Shown here: in pieces, positions 42,508-52,713 of the stretch
Numbering within the stretch: the stretch's first letter is position 1
Layout: each line of letters begins with the position of its first letter
Assembly (NCBI GenBank): GCA_933822405.4
Contig: CAKOGP040000113.1
Span: forward strand, 147,183-211,182
From: Cylindrotheca closterium
Lineage: Eukaryota; Bacillariophyta; Bacillariophyceae; Bacillariales; Bacillariaceae
Direction: 5' to 3'
DNA length: 64,000 bases
Program-made: the position numbers and the translations under genes
Notes under the pieces: model-generated
Told to the model about the DNA's origin: nothing
The model's input: only the letters and a program-made list of their open reading frames with translations
Database searches by the model: none

Positions 42508-44051
42508 TTATAGTAAGAGCGTAGATGGGCTTTCCAGGTAGGACTTGAAGGCGCTGAGCCATTGTGCTCCAACAGCTCCGTCAACTACTCGATGGTCACA
42601 ACTCAAAGTGGCTGTCATCACAACACTTTCTTTGTAAATCTCCTCACTGTCGAGGTCATCGTTCGGCACAATTCTGTTTTCCAAAGCACCGATTGCCAAA
42701 GCAACAGATTGTGGCTCTCGAATCACAGGTGCACACGACTTGACTCCATACATTCCCAAGTTCAAAATTGTGAGGGTTCCCATGGATGCAAATTCCGAAG
42801 ACAATTCACCTTCCTCGACAGCTGTAACAGCGGCATTCAATTCATCGGAAATGCCCTTGAGGCCCTTGGAACCGCAATCTCTGATAACAGGAGAGTAAAG
42901 ATTATCTCCAGTTCCAACCACGACATTGACATCGACCGAATCGTACACACGGACTACACTGTCCATCCAACTGGCATTGGCAGAAGGAACAGCCTTCATG
43001 GATTTGGCAGCAGCCTTAATAATGAGTTCGTAGACTCCCAAGTTGCTCTCCTCTCCAAGGACACTAGACAAAGTGGATCGAAGCTTGAGTAGTTCGTCCA
43101 TGGTAACATCGACTGTCAAATAGTAATGAGGAACATTGCGTTTAGATTGTGCCAATCGCATGGCAGTTTCCTTGGAAGAAGCAGAGATTGGATAATCCAT
43201 ATATCCAACTCCTGGAATGGGATCTGCTGCAGCAATGGCTGCTTGGCCAGGTGATCCTTCGGTAGGCATGGCAGCAGAAACAGTGGAAGGGTCGAATTCT
43301 TTGACATCATCGGCAATAATGCGGCCATCAGGTCCAGTTCCAACAATGGACGAAATGTCGTATCCCATATCTTTGGCCAACATGTGTGCCAACGGAGAGG
43401 CTACGACACGTCCACCAGAAGGTGCGGCAGCGGGTGCTGGTGCAGCAGCTGGAGGTGGTGTGGGAGTTGGGGCAGGAGTTGGAGCTGGTTCCGCAGCAGC
43501 AGGTTCCGCTGGAGCAGGAGCGGCAGACTCCTCCAAAACATAGTCCGCAAAGGCAGAGATATCCTCTCCTTCTTCGACTGTAATCATGATAGGTTGCCCG
43601 CATTGAATCTCATCGGATCCGGCTGGAACGAGAATTTTTGCCACAATACCATCGTCCTGTGCTTCAAAGTCGACAGTTGCCTTGTCGGTTTCCACACTAC
43701 ACAAACTTTCTCCTGGCCCAAAGGTATCTCCTTCTTCCTTGTTCCAGCTAGCAATTGTACCAGTTTCCATTGTCTGTGAGGAAAAGAAAATTCGTGTAAG
43801 ACATCAGTTTCATGTACCAACTCCATCTTGTTTCACTTCTCCTGATAGTCACAGAGGATCCGACAAAGATTGTCACTTACTGGCGATAGAGCTGGGAGTC
43901 CAACAACTTCATGAGGAGGATAACTGGAGAACCAAGACCGAAGAGTCAAAGGAGCGGCTGCTCTCTTGGAGTGCTGAAGGGAGAGGGAGGAAGAACGAGC
44001 CGCAACTCTTGAGAATTGCGACAATCCTCGGCAGATGGAAGTGGAAGCCAT
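42508..44051 (-). CDS. dihydrolipoyl acetyltransferase, E2 of pyruvate dehydrogenase (mitochondrial)
   Basis: Exons 44051-43881 and 43773-42508 with a 107-nt phase-0 intron, 478 residues. The presequence is Arg/Ser-rich, with RSWFSSYPPHEVVGLPALSP crossing into TMETG at the splice point. One lipoyl domain has Lys88 in VETDKAT. An Ala/Pro-rich hinge, a peripheral subunit-binding domain (RVVASPLAHMLAKDMGYD, GPDGRIIADDV) and the catalytic domain with HRVVDGA (His451, Asp455) follow. It passes acetyl groups from E1 to CoA. The presequence and LPALSPTM motif match mitochondrial rather than plastid E2. Confidence 0.93.
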
Positions 44052-44447
44052 TTTCGTTGTCGTTGTTGATTGGGTGAATGTATGACTGGATACCGGATTT
44101 ATCCAACTGCAGACTTGCGGTTCTTTCTATTTGATATTCAAGAAAGACTTGTTGCAACAGGGAGTAGTTGGAATGATGTACAGTCGCAAACTAGGCTCAC
44201 AAATATCGTTCGTTGGATCTTCGTCGGCTTGTTCCTGTCGGTGGCGGAAGTTCGCAAGGCCGAATGGGCAGCAGATTGAGCGAGCGGACGGACGAATATT
44301 CGGTCATTGGATCGGATTGGTCAACACTTCCTCCAATCATCATCCCTCCAACGTCACAACCGCTGTCGGTGGCAAACCTCCAAGCTTTCTTCTTGAGATA
44401 CACAAAATATTTACACGTTTCGCACCCAATTACAAGGATATTCCATC
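44052..44447. promoter_or_regulatory. divergent promoter region
   Basis: 396 bases between the starts of the E2 gene (minus) and a plastid-protein gene (plus). Overlapping short frames here look like chance. No repeat or RNA gene seen. Confidence 0.4.
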
Positions 44448-44978
44448 ATGCCTCAAAGGTTCTTCTTGGCTCTTAGTCTCATTTTGATGGCACTTTGTGT
44501 CACTGGCTTTGCGCCACAACATTCCTCGTCTACTACTACTACTACTACTACTACTCCTACCACCCACCAACCACAATCCAGCAGACTGTACGCAGCGGAC
44601 GCATCCTCCTCGCAAGAGACAGCGGCCGCATTGACGGCTTACATGGCCAAGGCGCACGAAGAAAAGGTTGCTGCCATGGCCCGCGTGGAAGCCCAATACA
44701 AGGACGAAATTGAAGCCTTGAAAGCCCAAGTGGCGGAATTGCAAGGTCCAACCACTGCCGCGCCCTCTTCCAACAACTCCTTTGCCTTTCCTGCCACCAA
44801 TCGAGGCCTAGCCGAAAAGGTCGTCTCGTATCAAAGGTTCATTTCCAAATATATTATCAAAACGCAAGCTGAAAAGCAAAAGGCCGTAAAAGAAGCGGAA
44901 CAAGCAACGGCTGCCAAGTACGAAGCCAAGATTGAAGCGATGTCCTCGGCGGCACCTGTCGAGAGTACACTGCAATAG
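44448..44978 (+). CDS. plastid-targeted small coiled-coil protein, unknown
   Basis: Single exon of 176 residues. Residues 1-22 are a signal peptide ending VTGFAP, a good diatom plastid cleavage motif. A threonine run and a Ser/Gln-rich transit segment follow. The mature part is an Ala/Glu/Lys-rich helix (AAMARVEAQYKDEIEALKAQ), a short Ser/Asn linker and a second helix (QAEKQKAVKEAEQATAAKYE), suggesting a dimeric coiled coil. No domain recognised. Confidence 0.65.
   Translation: MPQRFFLALSLILMALCVTGFAPQHSSSTTTTTTTTPTTHQPQSSRLYAADASSSQETAAALTAYMAKAHEEKVAAMARVEAQYKDEIEALKAQVAELQGPTTAAPSSNNSFAFPATNRGLAEKVVSYQRFISKYIIKTQAEKQKAVKEAEQATAAKYEAKIEAMSSAAPVESTLQ
44530..44555 (+). repeat. CTA/ACT trinucleotide microsatellite
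   Basis: About eight uninterrupted ACT units encode the threonine run in the transit-peptide region of the preceding small plastid protein. Unit changes keep the frame. Confidence 0.9.
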
Positions 44979-45165
44979 AAGTACTATTATAACAGAATGA
45001 ATCATTGGAAGTGCTCTAAACTCGTTGGATTCATTGCAGCTGTCTGTACGCTGGGCGAAACAATCATGCTGGAAACATGTGTAAGCGCCAAGTATCATAA
45101 TAAAATAGGTCTGCATAGCAAATATCCTGTTCTATAGTAGGCTGTAGTGTTACACGCTTTTTATT

Positions 45166-46998
45166 CTATTTTTCATGTTTCATAGTTTTTTGGCGTTTTC
45201 TTTTTTGCAAAATTTTCATGACCTCTTCGGAATAGTCATGCAAAGCATCATCAATGCGTTTCCATAATCTCTTTTCGGCTCGGGCAATCTCAGGGTCATT
45301 CGATTGACCACGTTCTCGAGAAGGGAGAGCAACCACTGGTGGCGAGTTCCTTTCTTCGACCTGTAATTGATTTTCTTGAGAAGCGTGTGTTTCCTCCTCT
45401 TGATTCTGTGGATCAACACGCGCCTCATTAGCTTTAGCTTCCTTCTTTTCTTGTGCTTCTGTCTCGGAACCCCCATCCAAGTCAACCGGCAAAGCATCAA
45501 TGTCCCCCATATCCAGACTTGCGCTCATGTTGCACAACTCCATCTTGTCGTCTTCGTCTCCTTCTTCTTGCTGTTGTTGATGATCTGACTCCTTGTCATG
45601 TTCTTCAACGGGGGCCTCCGCTCTTGAACTTTCTTCTTGAGCTTGTAGATCCAACTGAGGCGATTCGACTTGCAGCACCTTCGATTCACTAGTGTCAGAC
45701 AAAGGCGAGACGGGCTCTTCCATTGCGATCTCTTCTCTCAACTTAGTCTCAGTCTTTAACTGTCGACTCGCGTCTGGATCTACAACTTCAGTAGAGATCA
45801 TCGCCTCCTCTTGTTCTTCCATGACGACTTCTTCTTCGTCTTGATTTTCAATCAGCTTCTCCTTCCAAGCCTCGGCCTGTGCCGCTCTATTACCAGCACC
45901 ATTTTCGATAAAGGCCATGTATCGGTCCTTGTATTCGGCCGGTGGGACTTTGTTACTGGTTTCCAACGAATAATAGCGGTACTTGCCAGATCGAGTCCCC
46001 TTCTCGACCCGGCATCCAGTAGCATCCTCGAGCATTTTCGTGTCGTGAATCTTGCGCTTGTCCATGTCTTGAATGACCGGTGCAATCTTGCGCAAAATGG
46101 AACGGCGAAGGTTTCGAATCGGCTTGTCATTGTCGCTTATAGGAGAAGCAGGACGATTGACGTTATTGTGCAGAGGATAGCCAGTAGATTCGAGAATGGT
46201 TCGTGCTTGATCCGAAATGTCGCGGTCTTCCACAGGCAAATCACAATATCCCCGCACCAGGGCTTGCAAATTCTTCATGTCTTGTAAAGATCCTTCAAAT
46301 TTCTTCTTCATTGTGGCGGAAGATGGAGGGGAAACCTTTGGCAACACCGCTTGAGCAGTGTCCAACGGCTGGGGAGGAATTATAAGCTCGGATGGAATTA
46401 TCATGCTTTGGCGCTTCTTACGACGACGAGAGCCATTTCTGGAACTGGAGATGCGTCGATGGACAGTGCCATCATTGTCCTCATTCTCGTCGTCATCGAA
46501 ACAAATGGAAGTCTTGGCAGAGGTGGGTGGTTGATGATGATGATGATTCACCATCTCTTGTGCGTCGGCTTCAGAAGACTCAGGTTGACCTTCTTCCAAA
46601 CGATGTGGCACCAAAGGTGGAATCACAGGATTTTGCTGTACAACGATAGGTGACGGAACATGACACAAACTCTTGCGGGCTTTGCGCTTCTTCTCGCCAT
46701 CATCTCGCTTGGAACTTTTGTTGGCACTGGGATTGTTGGTCACATCTTCCAATGATCGCAAATTGACTGGAATACTCAATCGGCGCTTTCTTGGTTGCGG
46801 TGTTGGAGGATCCGGGATGGTGCGAACGTCCAAACAGTCGTCAACGTTGAATCCATCCAAGAAATGGGTGCTCCGGCAGGAAGATGGTCCACGAGGGATT
46901 CCACTTTTTTCAACATGGTCGACATGGATGGAAAGGGAAACTGCATTGGGTGCACGCGGTGGCCGTGAAAGGACCAATGGACTACTTGGAGGTGCCAT
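45166..46998 (-). CDS. large charged, mostly disordered protein, probably nuclear
   Basis: Single exon of 610 residues from the ATG at 46998 (the longer frame starts at a TTG). Several basic clusters (QPRKRRLSIP, GEKKRKARKSL, SRRRKKRQS) resemble nuclear signals, each next to Ser-Pro or Ser phosphorylation-like contexts. A possibly folded segment at about 240-390 contains LQDMKNLQALVRGYCDLP, RRSILRKIAPVIQDMDKRK and a Tyr-rich KYRYYSLE. The C-terminal third is Glu/Gln-rich, ending in a basic helix (ILQKRKRQK). I recognise no family. Chromatin or cell-cycle function would be a guess. Confidence 0.6.
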   Translation of the reverse strand: MAPPSSPLVLSRPPRAPNAVSLSIHVDHVEKSGIPRGPSSCRSTHFLDGFNVDDCLDVRTIPDPPTPQPRKRRLSIPVNLRSLEDVTNNPSANKSSKRDDGEKKRKARKSLCHVPSPIVVQQNPVIPPLVPHRLEEGQPESSEADAQEMVNHHHHQPPTSAKTSICFDDDENEDNDGTVHRRISSSRNGSRRRKKRQSMIIPSELIIPPQPLDTAQAVLPKVSPPSSATMKKKFEGSLQDMKNLQALVRGYCDLPVEDRDISDQARTILESTGYPLHNNVNRPASPISDNDKPIRNLRRSILRKIAPVIQDMDKRKIHDTKMLEDATGCRVEKGTRSGKYRYYSLETSNKVPPAEYKDRYMAFIENGAGNRAAQAEAWKEKLIENQDEEEVVMEEQEEAMISTEVVDPDASRQLKTETKLREEIAMEEPVSPLSDTSESKVLQVESPQLDLQAQEESSRAEAPVEEHDKESDHQQQQEEGDEDDKMELCNMSASLDMGDIDALPVDLDGGSETEAQEKKEAKANEARVDPQNQEEETHASQENQLQVEERNSPPVVALPSRERGQSNDPEIARAEKRLWKRIDDALHDYSEEVMKILQKRKRQKTMKHEK

Positions 46999-47380
46999 TT
47001 GGTAGTTGATAAGGATAGAAGCAGAAGTTAGAGCGTGTGATTTGCCTTCTTTCCTATACAAAGAAGTGATTTAGAATCTCAACGAATCCAAATGTCAACC
47101 AGTTTTCGAAACTGTTCGGGTCCCTCCCAGAAAATTTTCGATGCACCGTGCATTGATTGAAACGCACTGAGAAATAGCGCGTTGGATCAGTCGTTGGAGT
47201 TGGTACTCTCTCTACGCAACGTACATAACGCCCAACGGTACATGGAATTCAAATTTTGGAACTGCCAATGATGATTCGTTGGACTACTGCGGTCTGCGAG
47301 TCGACGGAACTTCCAAAACCACAAAATCACGAGACTTCATTCTTTCGTTTTCCAAATTTTCAATCGAGACCGACGACGAC
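46999..47380. promoter_or_regulatory. divergent promoter region
   Basis: 382 bases between the starts of the large charged protein (minus) and PDCD2 (plus); both promoters must be here. The in-frame extension of PDCD2 back to 47279 lacks an ATG. Confidence 0.4.
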
Positions 47381-48685
47381 ATGAGCAACGAGGCAAAAAA
47401 TGGTGGCGATTCCAAAAGCAACACGGCTGTTCAACTAGGCTTCTCCGTTCCCTTTGATGACGATGAACATCGCAGTCTAATCTCCCATAAGTCTCCACAG
47501 TGGCAAGAATGGGACGGGGGTCAAATTGGTGGTCGTCCTTCCTGGCTGCAGCCCAAAGATATTCCACGTTCAGGCATGACATGTGAAGGTTGTTCCGAGC
47601 CTCTGGTCTTTGTGTGTCAACTTTATGCCCCCGCGGATGAAGTGACTCCCGAGGCTTTTCACCGATCCTTGTACCTCTTTGCATGCGCTTCCAAGGAATG
47701 TGCCAAGACTTGCGAAGGAACCGTCAAGGTGCTACGAACGCAATTGCCCGAAGAGAATCCATATTATCCATCGCAACCGGAAGAAGAAGTGAATTGGACG
47801 AAACACGCTCCTACTGCTTGGGATGTCAATCTTTGTGCCGTGTGCGGACAACGTGGAAAGGGATTCTGCTCGCTTCAGCAAAAACACTTTTGTAGCAAGC
47901 AACATCAAATTGAGTGCAAAAAATGCAACCCCCAATCTACAGACAATAACAAAGCCTTCTTCCCGTCGGTCTACACCGAATCGGAGCTGGTAGTAGAGGA
48001 AGAACCATCCACTAACGAAAGCAAAAAGTCTTTGGAATCCAAGGGTATCTTTACAAATGATGGCAACGACGAAGATGCCGATTTGGAACAAGAGGATCTC
48101 AATGCAATTACCGGTGCCATTACCTCGGAGGCTTCCAAAGACCCCACCACGAATGAATTTTATGCCCGTACCAAAGTGGTTCCCAATATTCAGGATCAGT
48201 GCCTGCGGTACATGAGGTGGCCTTCGGAAGAATCAGCCACCCTTGCCAGTATGCCTCTATGGATTAGGAGTGATCACCAACCTCCCAAGGACATTCCTCC
48301 TTGCAGTTACTGTGGTGAAGACCGTAAATTTGAATGCCAAATCATGCCCCAAATGATTCATTACTTGATGAAGGATCATGCCAAGCAATCTCTCGAAAAA
48401 GGTCATGAAAAAAACGAACAAGCAAAGGAGGCCATTGCCCAAGCCAGTAGCATTTTGGAACAGGCTCCAGCGGAACAAGTTCCTCCGGAATTGGCGGAAT
48501 CCAACGAAAAGGCGGTGGAAGCAATGCGATCTAAGCTAATGGATGACAATGATGGTTTGAATTGGGGTGTGATCTCCGTGTACACATGTACGGCAAGTTG
48601 TGGTGGTGGTTTGACTGTGGAAGAAGGACAAGAGTTGGGAGCCTATCGGGAAGAATATGCATGGAAGCAACCATCATTGGACTAG
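47381..48685 (+). CDS. PDCD2: PDCD2-family protein with MYND-like zinc finger
   Basis: Single exon of 434 residues from the ATG at 47381. VQLGFSVPFDD opens the N-terminal PDCD2 region; QIGGRPSWLQP and MTCEGCSEPLVFVCQLYAP are hallmarks. A MYND-type zinc finger follows (CAVCGQRGKGFC, then HFCSKQHQIECKKC). After an acidic linker the C-terminal PDCD2 domain contains DQCLRYMRWP and CSYCGEDRKFECQIMPQMI. PDCD2 proteins act as chaperones of 40S subunit assembly (ribosomal protein uS5) in animals and yeast. An Ala/Glu helix of about 60 residues inserted in the last domain is unusual. Confidence 0.93.
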   Translation: MSNEAKNGGDSKSNTAVQLGFSVPFDDDEHRSLISHKSPQWQEWDGGQIGGRPSWLQPKDIPRSGMTCEGCSEPLVFVCQLYAPADEVTPEAFHRSLYLFACASKECAKTCEGTVKVLRTQLPEENPYYPSQPEEEVNWTKHAPTAWDVNLCAVCGQRGKGFCSLQQKHFCSKQHQIECKKCNPQSTDNNKAFFPSVYTESELVVEEEPSTNESKKSLESKGIFTNDGNDEDADLEQEDLNAITGAITSEASKDPTTNEFYARTKVVPNIQDQCLRYMRWPSEESATLASMPLWIRSDHQPPKDIPPCSYCGEDRKFECQIMPQMIHYLMKDHAKQSLEKGHEKNEQAKEAIAQASSILEQAPAEQVPPELAESNEKAVEAMRSKLMDDNDGLNWGVISVYTCTASCGGGLTVEEGQELGAYREEYAWKQPSLD

Positions 48686-48873
48686 GACGAATTCAGTGGA
48701 ATTGTAGTTCGACCAAAGGCTGGATCAGTAGAGGTATTTTGAGCTCGCCGACAACCTCTATCTACCTGGGGATCATTTACGCGGCTCCGATTATTGGAAA
48801 GGCAACAGCAATATCTATTCTGGGTTTAAAAAGGAATGGACTATTATATACATAGCCCATTGATTGATTCCAG

Positions 48874-50388
48874 CTACACAGACATCAGAGCGTAGTCAGT
48901 CTCTTGGCTAGCGATCATGACAAGTTGATCTCCGAAGGTATCTTGGAGCTCCTCCCATTCCTCTTCAGAAATGCGATGATCGTCGGTAAACAAGACAGAA
49001 AGCGAATCCTGTCATAGTTTTGAAAAAAGCAACTCGTTGAATGAGAAAGTATGAACAACAAACTGATAATCTCCTTTCTCATTTCGTTTCTTACCAATGC
49101 AGCTTGTTGGCACATTTGTAGCTCCAAGCGCTTTTTGGCATCATTGGTTTTTTCCAATTGAGACGCCCATTTCTTCCAGTTGCCCATGGCCAAAGGCAAC
49201 AAGAATGAATTGATGGCGTTGGGACCGAAGAGCGTGATTGCAGTAAATCCACCATAGATAGTTGGAAGTGCTTTTCCTGGTCCAATAGCCTTACAGAGTG
49301 CCTTTAGAACTCGTGCTTCGAGCATGGCATAATCATCCCCAAAGCTGCAATGCCGACGGTGTTAATGATATCTGAAATGGTCAACAATTGAAAATAAAAT
49401 ATTGAATTGTACTCACGCATGACACACTTGTACCAAAGTTGAGGCTGCCTCCCTTCGTAGCGTCCAGTGATTACCCCCCTCCCGTGACGATAAGCGCTCT
49501 GCAACCACGCATGTCAAAAGCGCTGGAATAAGTTGATGTAACTAGTAGAGGAAAAAACGAGACAAAGTGTAAGCACAAAGCCAATCCATTGGTAGCACTA
49601 AAAATCCCCTTTTTCCTTACATGAAGTTCCAAATGTAAGTATGGATTCTGTAACAGTGATCTTGCCATCCGAATCAATGTCCTGCAATGCTCCGGGTTTC
49701 CAAGATGCTTGGAGAGGGACTGAGAAACATACAACACCAAAAATGGAACCAACTCTTGCAGTCCGGGATCCCGGGCAATTCCTGCCAGGGCAGCATCTTG
49801 CTGCTGTCGTGTGATTGGTGTGGCCCCACCTCGTTCCACAGCCGATGTGACTCGAGTAAAGTACAGTCTCAATTCTTCACTCAACAAACGAGGAAGCAAT
49901 TGTGTTACGTGAATACCACCTTCGGCAGCTTCATCAGTGACCGCTGGTGCTGCTGTTGAGCGTGAAGCCATCTCCTTAACCTCCCTCGACTGACTTCCCG
50001 GATTTTGAGGAATATCCGGTTGTACCCCGTCGACTGCCAACCAATGCACCGTCAATCCAACTTCTTGTGGCGGACGTAAATCCATTTCGGATTTCAAATA
50101 ATCTTCCAAATTCACCTTATTGCTTTCCGAACTCTCTTTTCCTATCGTTCCAGTACCATATATTTTCTCACTACCTCTCCACTGCAACGCCATGTTAACA
50201 TCGTCCGCGTGCAGACGTCTCCGGATAATCCCCGACTGTTCGCTGTCACCATGAGCATGCATCCGAGCACGTTTGCAGTGTCGTTGGACACAAGTGGCTT
50301 CCCGCACCAAGGAGCTAACGTGCTCTTGTACCAAGGTGACCAGAGTGCTACGTGCGCTTGCCTGAATACTGGGTACCGAAACAACCAT
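48874..50388 (-). CDS. TAF6: TFIID subunit TAF6
   Basis: Exons 50388-49621, 49541-49417, 49344-49095 and 49008-48874; introns 79, 72 and 86 nt; 425 residues. The N terminus is a histone-fold core (LVTLVQEHVSSLVREATCVQ, then RRLHADDVNMALQWR) that would pair with TAF9. The first fold helix is short or missing from my model. After a linker, TAF6C HEAT repeats appear: LRLYFTRVTSAVE, HCRTLIRMARSLLQNPYLHL and, across the first intron, LHQLIPALLTCVVAERL, with NHWTLRREAASTLVQVC and LEARVLKALCKAIGP. It helps nucleate TFIID in RNA polymerase II transcription. It is shorter than animal TAF6. Confidence 0.88.
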
Positions 50389-50900
50389 GCTTGTGACACT
50401 TCTTGATCTTGACCTTTGATGATTACGATGAGATGATTTGCCAAACTGTACAATATGCTGGGCGATGCAGAACGGGGGTCAAATGAAACGAAATGAAATA
50501 AAAGGGAATGTTTTAAAATTCCCCCGAATAAATACAACAGTTGGTGATGGCAGAGCAGACGGCCAAAATCAAAAAGTCAATACTCCTTACTCATTACTTG
50601 TGGTCTGTCTGCAACCGAAAATGAGATTCAGCAAATCTGAGTGCATGTACTTGCTACTGCTTTGTCATCTCTTTTGAAGTGAGTCTATGAGATATCGGAA
50701 ACTTGTTTGGGACTAATCGGGCGATAGGAAGGATATAGCAGTAGTCGGGATGTGTTGTGTTGTAGTTTTGGTTTTGGTTTTGGAAGGATCGTAGATTTTG
50801 TTTTGGAGATTTCCTTTCCGCGTCCTCATGCAACAAATTCTCTTTGAACCATCATCTGACACCCGACTTTTTTCTTTTCAACAGGAACTCATAATAGACA
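50389..50900. promoter_or_regulatory. divergent promoter with likely 5'-UTR intron of eL42
   Basis: 512 bases between TAF6 (minus) and ribosomal protein eL42 (plus). A GTGAGT donor at 50679 and a pyrimidine-rich acceptor ending CAG at 50884 would define a 206-nt intron in the eL42 leader, 16 bases before its ATG. GT-rich runs (TTTTGGTTTTGGTTTTGG, about 50767-50783) sit inside that intron. Confidence 0.45.
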
Positions 50901-51212
50901 ATGGTTAACGTACCCAAGGAACGCAGAACCTACTGCGCTGGGAAGTGCAACAAGCACGCCATGCACAAGGTCACTCAGTACAAGGCTGGTAAGGCTTCCA
51001 ACTTTGCACAGGGAAAGAGACGTTACGACTCTAAACAAATGGGATTCGGTGGACAAACCAAGCCCGTCTTTCACAAGAAGGCGAAGACTACCCGTAAGGT
51101 TGTTCTTCGATTGGAATGTAAGAAATGTAAGACCAAGAAGCAATTGTGCATCAAGAGAACCAAGCATTTCGAACTTGGACAAAAGGCAGCAGCATCTGGT
51201 CACCAATATTAA
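50901..51212 (+). CDS. RPL36A: 60S ribosomal protein eL42 (L36a/L44)
   Basis: 103 residues, one coding exon. [16 protein letters not shown] begins the protein; [20 protein letters not shown] and [15 protein letters not shown] follow, a nearly canonical eL42. Two Cys pairs (12 and 16, then in ECKKC) form the zinc site. Pro55 in TKPVF corresponds to the residue whose change to Gln gives cycloheximide resistance in yeasts, so sensitivity is expected. The C-terminal tail is shorter than in animals (AAASGHQY). Component of the E-site region of the large subunit. Confidence 0.97.
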   Translation: MVNVPKERRTYCAGKCNKHAMHKVTQYKAGKASNFAQGKRRYDSKQMGFGGQTKPVFHKKAKTTRKVVLRLECKKCKTKKQLCIKRTKHFELGQKAAASGHQY

Positions 51213-51546
51213 ACAATAAAGCAATCAGCAAATACCTTTTTCGAGATCCACCATTGGATTTTTGTTTGTTTGGATGTTTTTGTGTTCTCGCGATTTTGAT
51301 GGGATGTGTGATTGGCAGTTTTGAAATCAGACTGGAATTTGAGTTTTCGACATCAGTAGAACAAGTACAGTAGTAGATCTAGAGGCATCGTTTATTTGTA
51401 TGTGAAGTCATTGGACCATGACACGGCGGCGTTCACGATGCCTGCTGCCAGTATGTGTCCCTTTGATGTGTCGAATTGTGCTCTGGTCCACGCTGAAACA
51501 ATGGGAAAATGAGGAGACATGTTGCAATCAAAGTTACTTTATTGAT
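51213..51546. other. intergenic, possible 3' exon of the POP4-like gene
   Basis: Between the convergent eL42 and POP4-like genes. On the minus strand a good acceptor (GTTTCAG, near 51495) is followed by about 25 open codons in two frames. The donors available upstream are weak, so I do not call an exon. No RNA gene seen. Confidence 0.35.
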
Positions 51547-52449
51547 CTATGAATAGTTAGACTCTGACCCATTGAGAACTATGCAAATCGACCGTTGGGA
51601 TAGACTAATGATTTCCTCATCATCTACAAGTGTGCTTGTTCTTGGTGCATCCTTTTCAGTGTGCCGCAATGGTACAACTAAAATCAAAGTGGTCCCCCGT
51701 TTTGGGACCACAAGCATATCCACATTCTGATCCCCACCCACTTCTTCCTTTTCTGTGTTTGATACACCTTTTTTCTTTTGTTTTCTCTGCGACTGCAATG
51801 TTGCCACCGCCCATGTCTTCTTCCGTTCGCTCACTACCACCCCATAACAGCTTGTTAAACCCTTTCGTTGGGAGCAGGATCCAATGCGAACATGAGCCCC
51901 AACAAGTTCTACGTCCTCTCGCAGGGCTGCAAATCTTGACATGATGGCCGATGTGTCATTTGCACTATTATTCAATTGGAGTGCCGAACGGATGTATTCG
52001 TTCCACCTTGCATTCAACTCTCGCAGAAATTCGATTGACCCAATTCTGGAAGGCATTGACGGAATTGCAATTGTTTGGCGCTTCACAATCTCCTCAATAT
52101 CGTTCCAGCTTATTTCTTTCCGCTTTCGCTTTCGATTCTTGGTGGATGCACCGGTCGTCGTTGATGTCATGGAAGCCGTCACTTGACCGCCAACAATGGC
52201 AACGGCACGTTGCCTAATCTTAGACTGGACATCTGACAATGATGTTGGTCTACTACCATTGTTCTTTGGATCATTTGGCATAGCTTCTTCTCGATGATAA
52301 TCCTGGCTGATGCCCTGGAGAAATGAAACCAACGAGGATTCCTGTATTGCTTTGGGAGTTGATGTCTGATTGATCATGTAAGCCGATGGCACAACATCTG
52401 TTTGCTCGTAGGCAACCAATGGTGCATAAAGATTATTGCGCGATAGCAT
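51547..52449 (-). CDS. RNase P/MRP subunit POP4 (RPP29)-like
   Basis: 300 residues from the ATG at 52449. A basic segment (TKNRKRKRKEISWNDIEE) leads into a helix with FLRELNARWNEYIRSAL. The beta-barrel typical of POP4/RPP29 follows: ELVGAHVRIGSCSQRKGL, CYGVVVSERKKTWAVATL and DMLVVPKRGTTLILVVPL, ending in ICIVLNGS. An inserted Lys/Glu-rich loop (QRKQKKKGVSNTEKEE) separates the strands. The usual basic C-terminal helix is absent from this frame and might be in a further exon downstream. It would bind the RNase P or MRP RNA for tRNA and rRNA processing. Confidence 0.65.
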   Translation of the reverse strand: MLSRNNLYAPLVAYEQTDVVPSAYMINQTSTPKAIQESSLVSFLQGISQDYHREEAMPNDPKNNGSRPTSLSDVQSKIRQRAVAIVGGQVTASMTSTTTGASTKNRKRKRKEISWNDIEEIVKRQTIAIPSMPSRIGSIEFLRELNARWNEYIRSALQLNNSANDTSAIMSRFAALREDVELVGAHVRIGSCSQRKGLTSCYGVVVSERKKTWAVATLQSQRKQKKKGVSNTEKEEVGGDQNVDMLVVPKRGTTLILVVPLRHTEKDAPRTSTLVDDEEIISLSQRSICIVLNGSESNYS

Positions 52450-52544
52450 GGTATCAAACTCGCTAAACTTTTTCCGATGCGGAAGATGATACAGTCAACT
52501 TCGGATGTTTGACAGAGTGGCAAAAAAAGGGCCAGACAAATTTG

Positions 52545-52636
52545 NNNNNNNNNNNNNNNNNNNNNNNNNNNNNNNNNNNNNNNNNNNNNNNNNNNNNNNN
52601 NNNNNNNNNNNNNNNNNNNNNNNNNNNNNNNNNNNN
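52545..52636. other. assembly gap of 92 N
   Basis: A run of 92 undetermined bases between the divergent POP4-like and DUF4126-like genes. It lies outside both coding regions but hides part of their promoters. Apparent frames running through the Ns are meaningless. Confidence 0.99.
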
Positions 52637-52713
52637 AAAAAAATGATCAATGCGACACCACTTGTGCCAAGACTTCCGTTTCAAAATTCTTTCATCTGAC
52701 AACTGCAACAACT

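Noticed and set aside
42562..43092. 176-codon plus-strand frame over the E2 catalytic domain
   Set aside because: Mirror of the strongly supported dihydrolipoyl acetyltransferase gene on the other strand.
51426..51495. Possible second exon of the POP4-like gene
   Set aside because: The acceptor is good but the only upstream donors (GTCAGA, GTCTAA) are poor, and the two open frames disagree; left as a possibility in the intergenic entry.
52463..52711. Open frames crossing the run of N
   Set aside because: They exist only because undetermined bases contain no stop codons.
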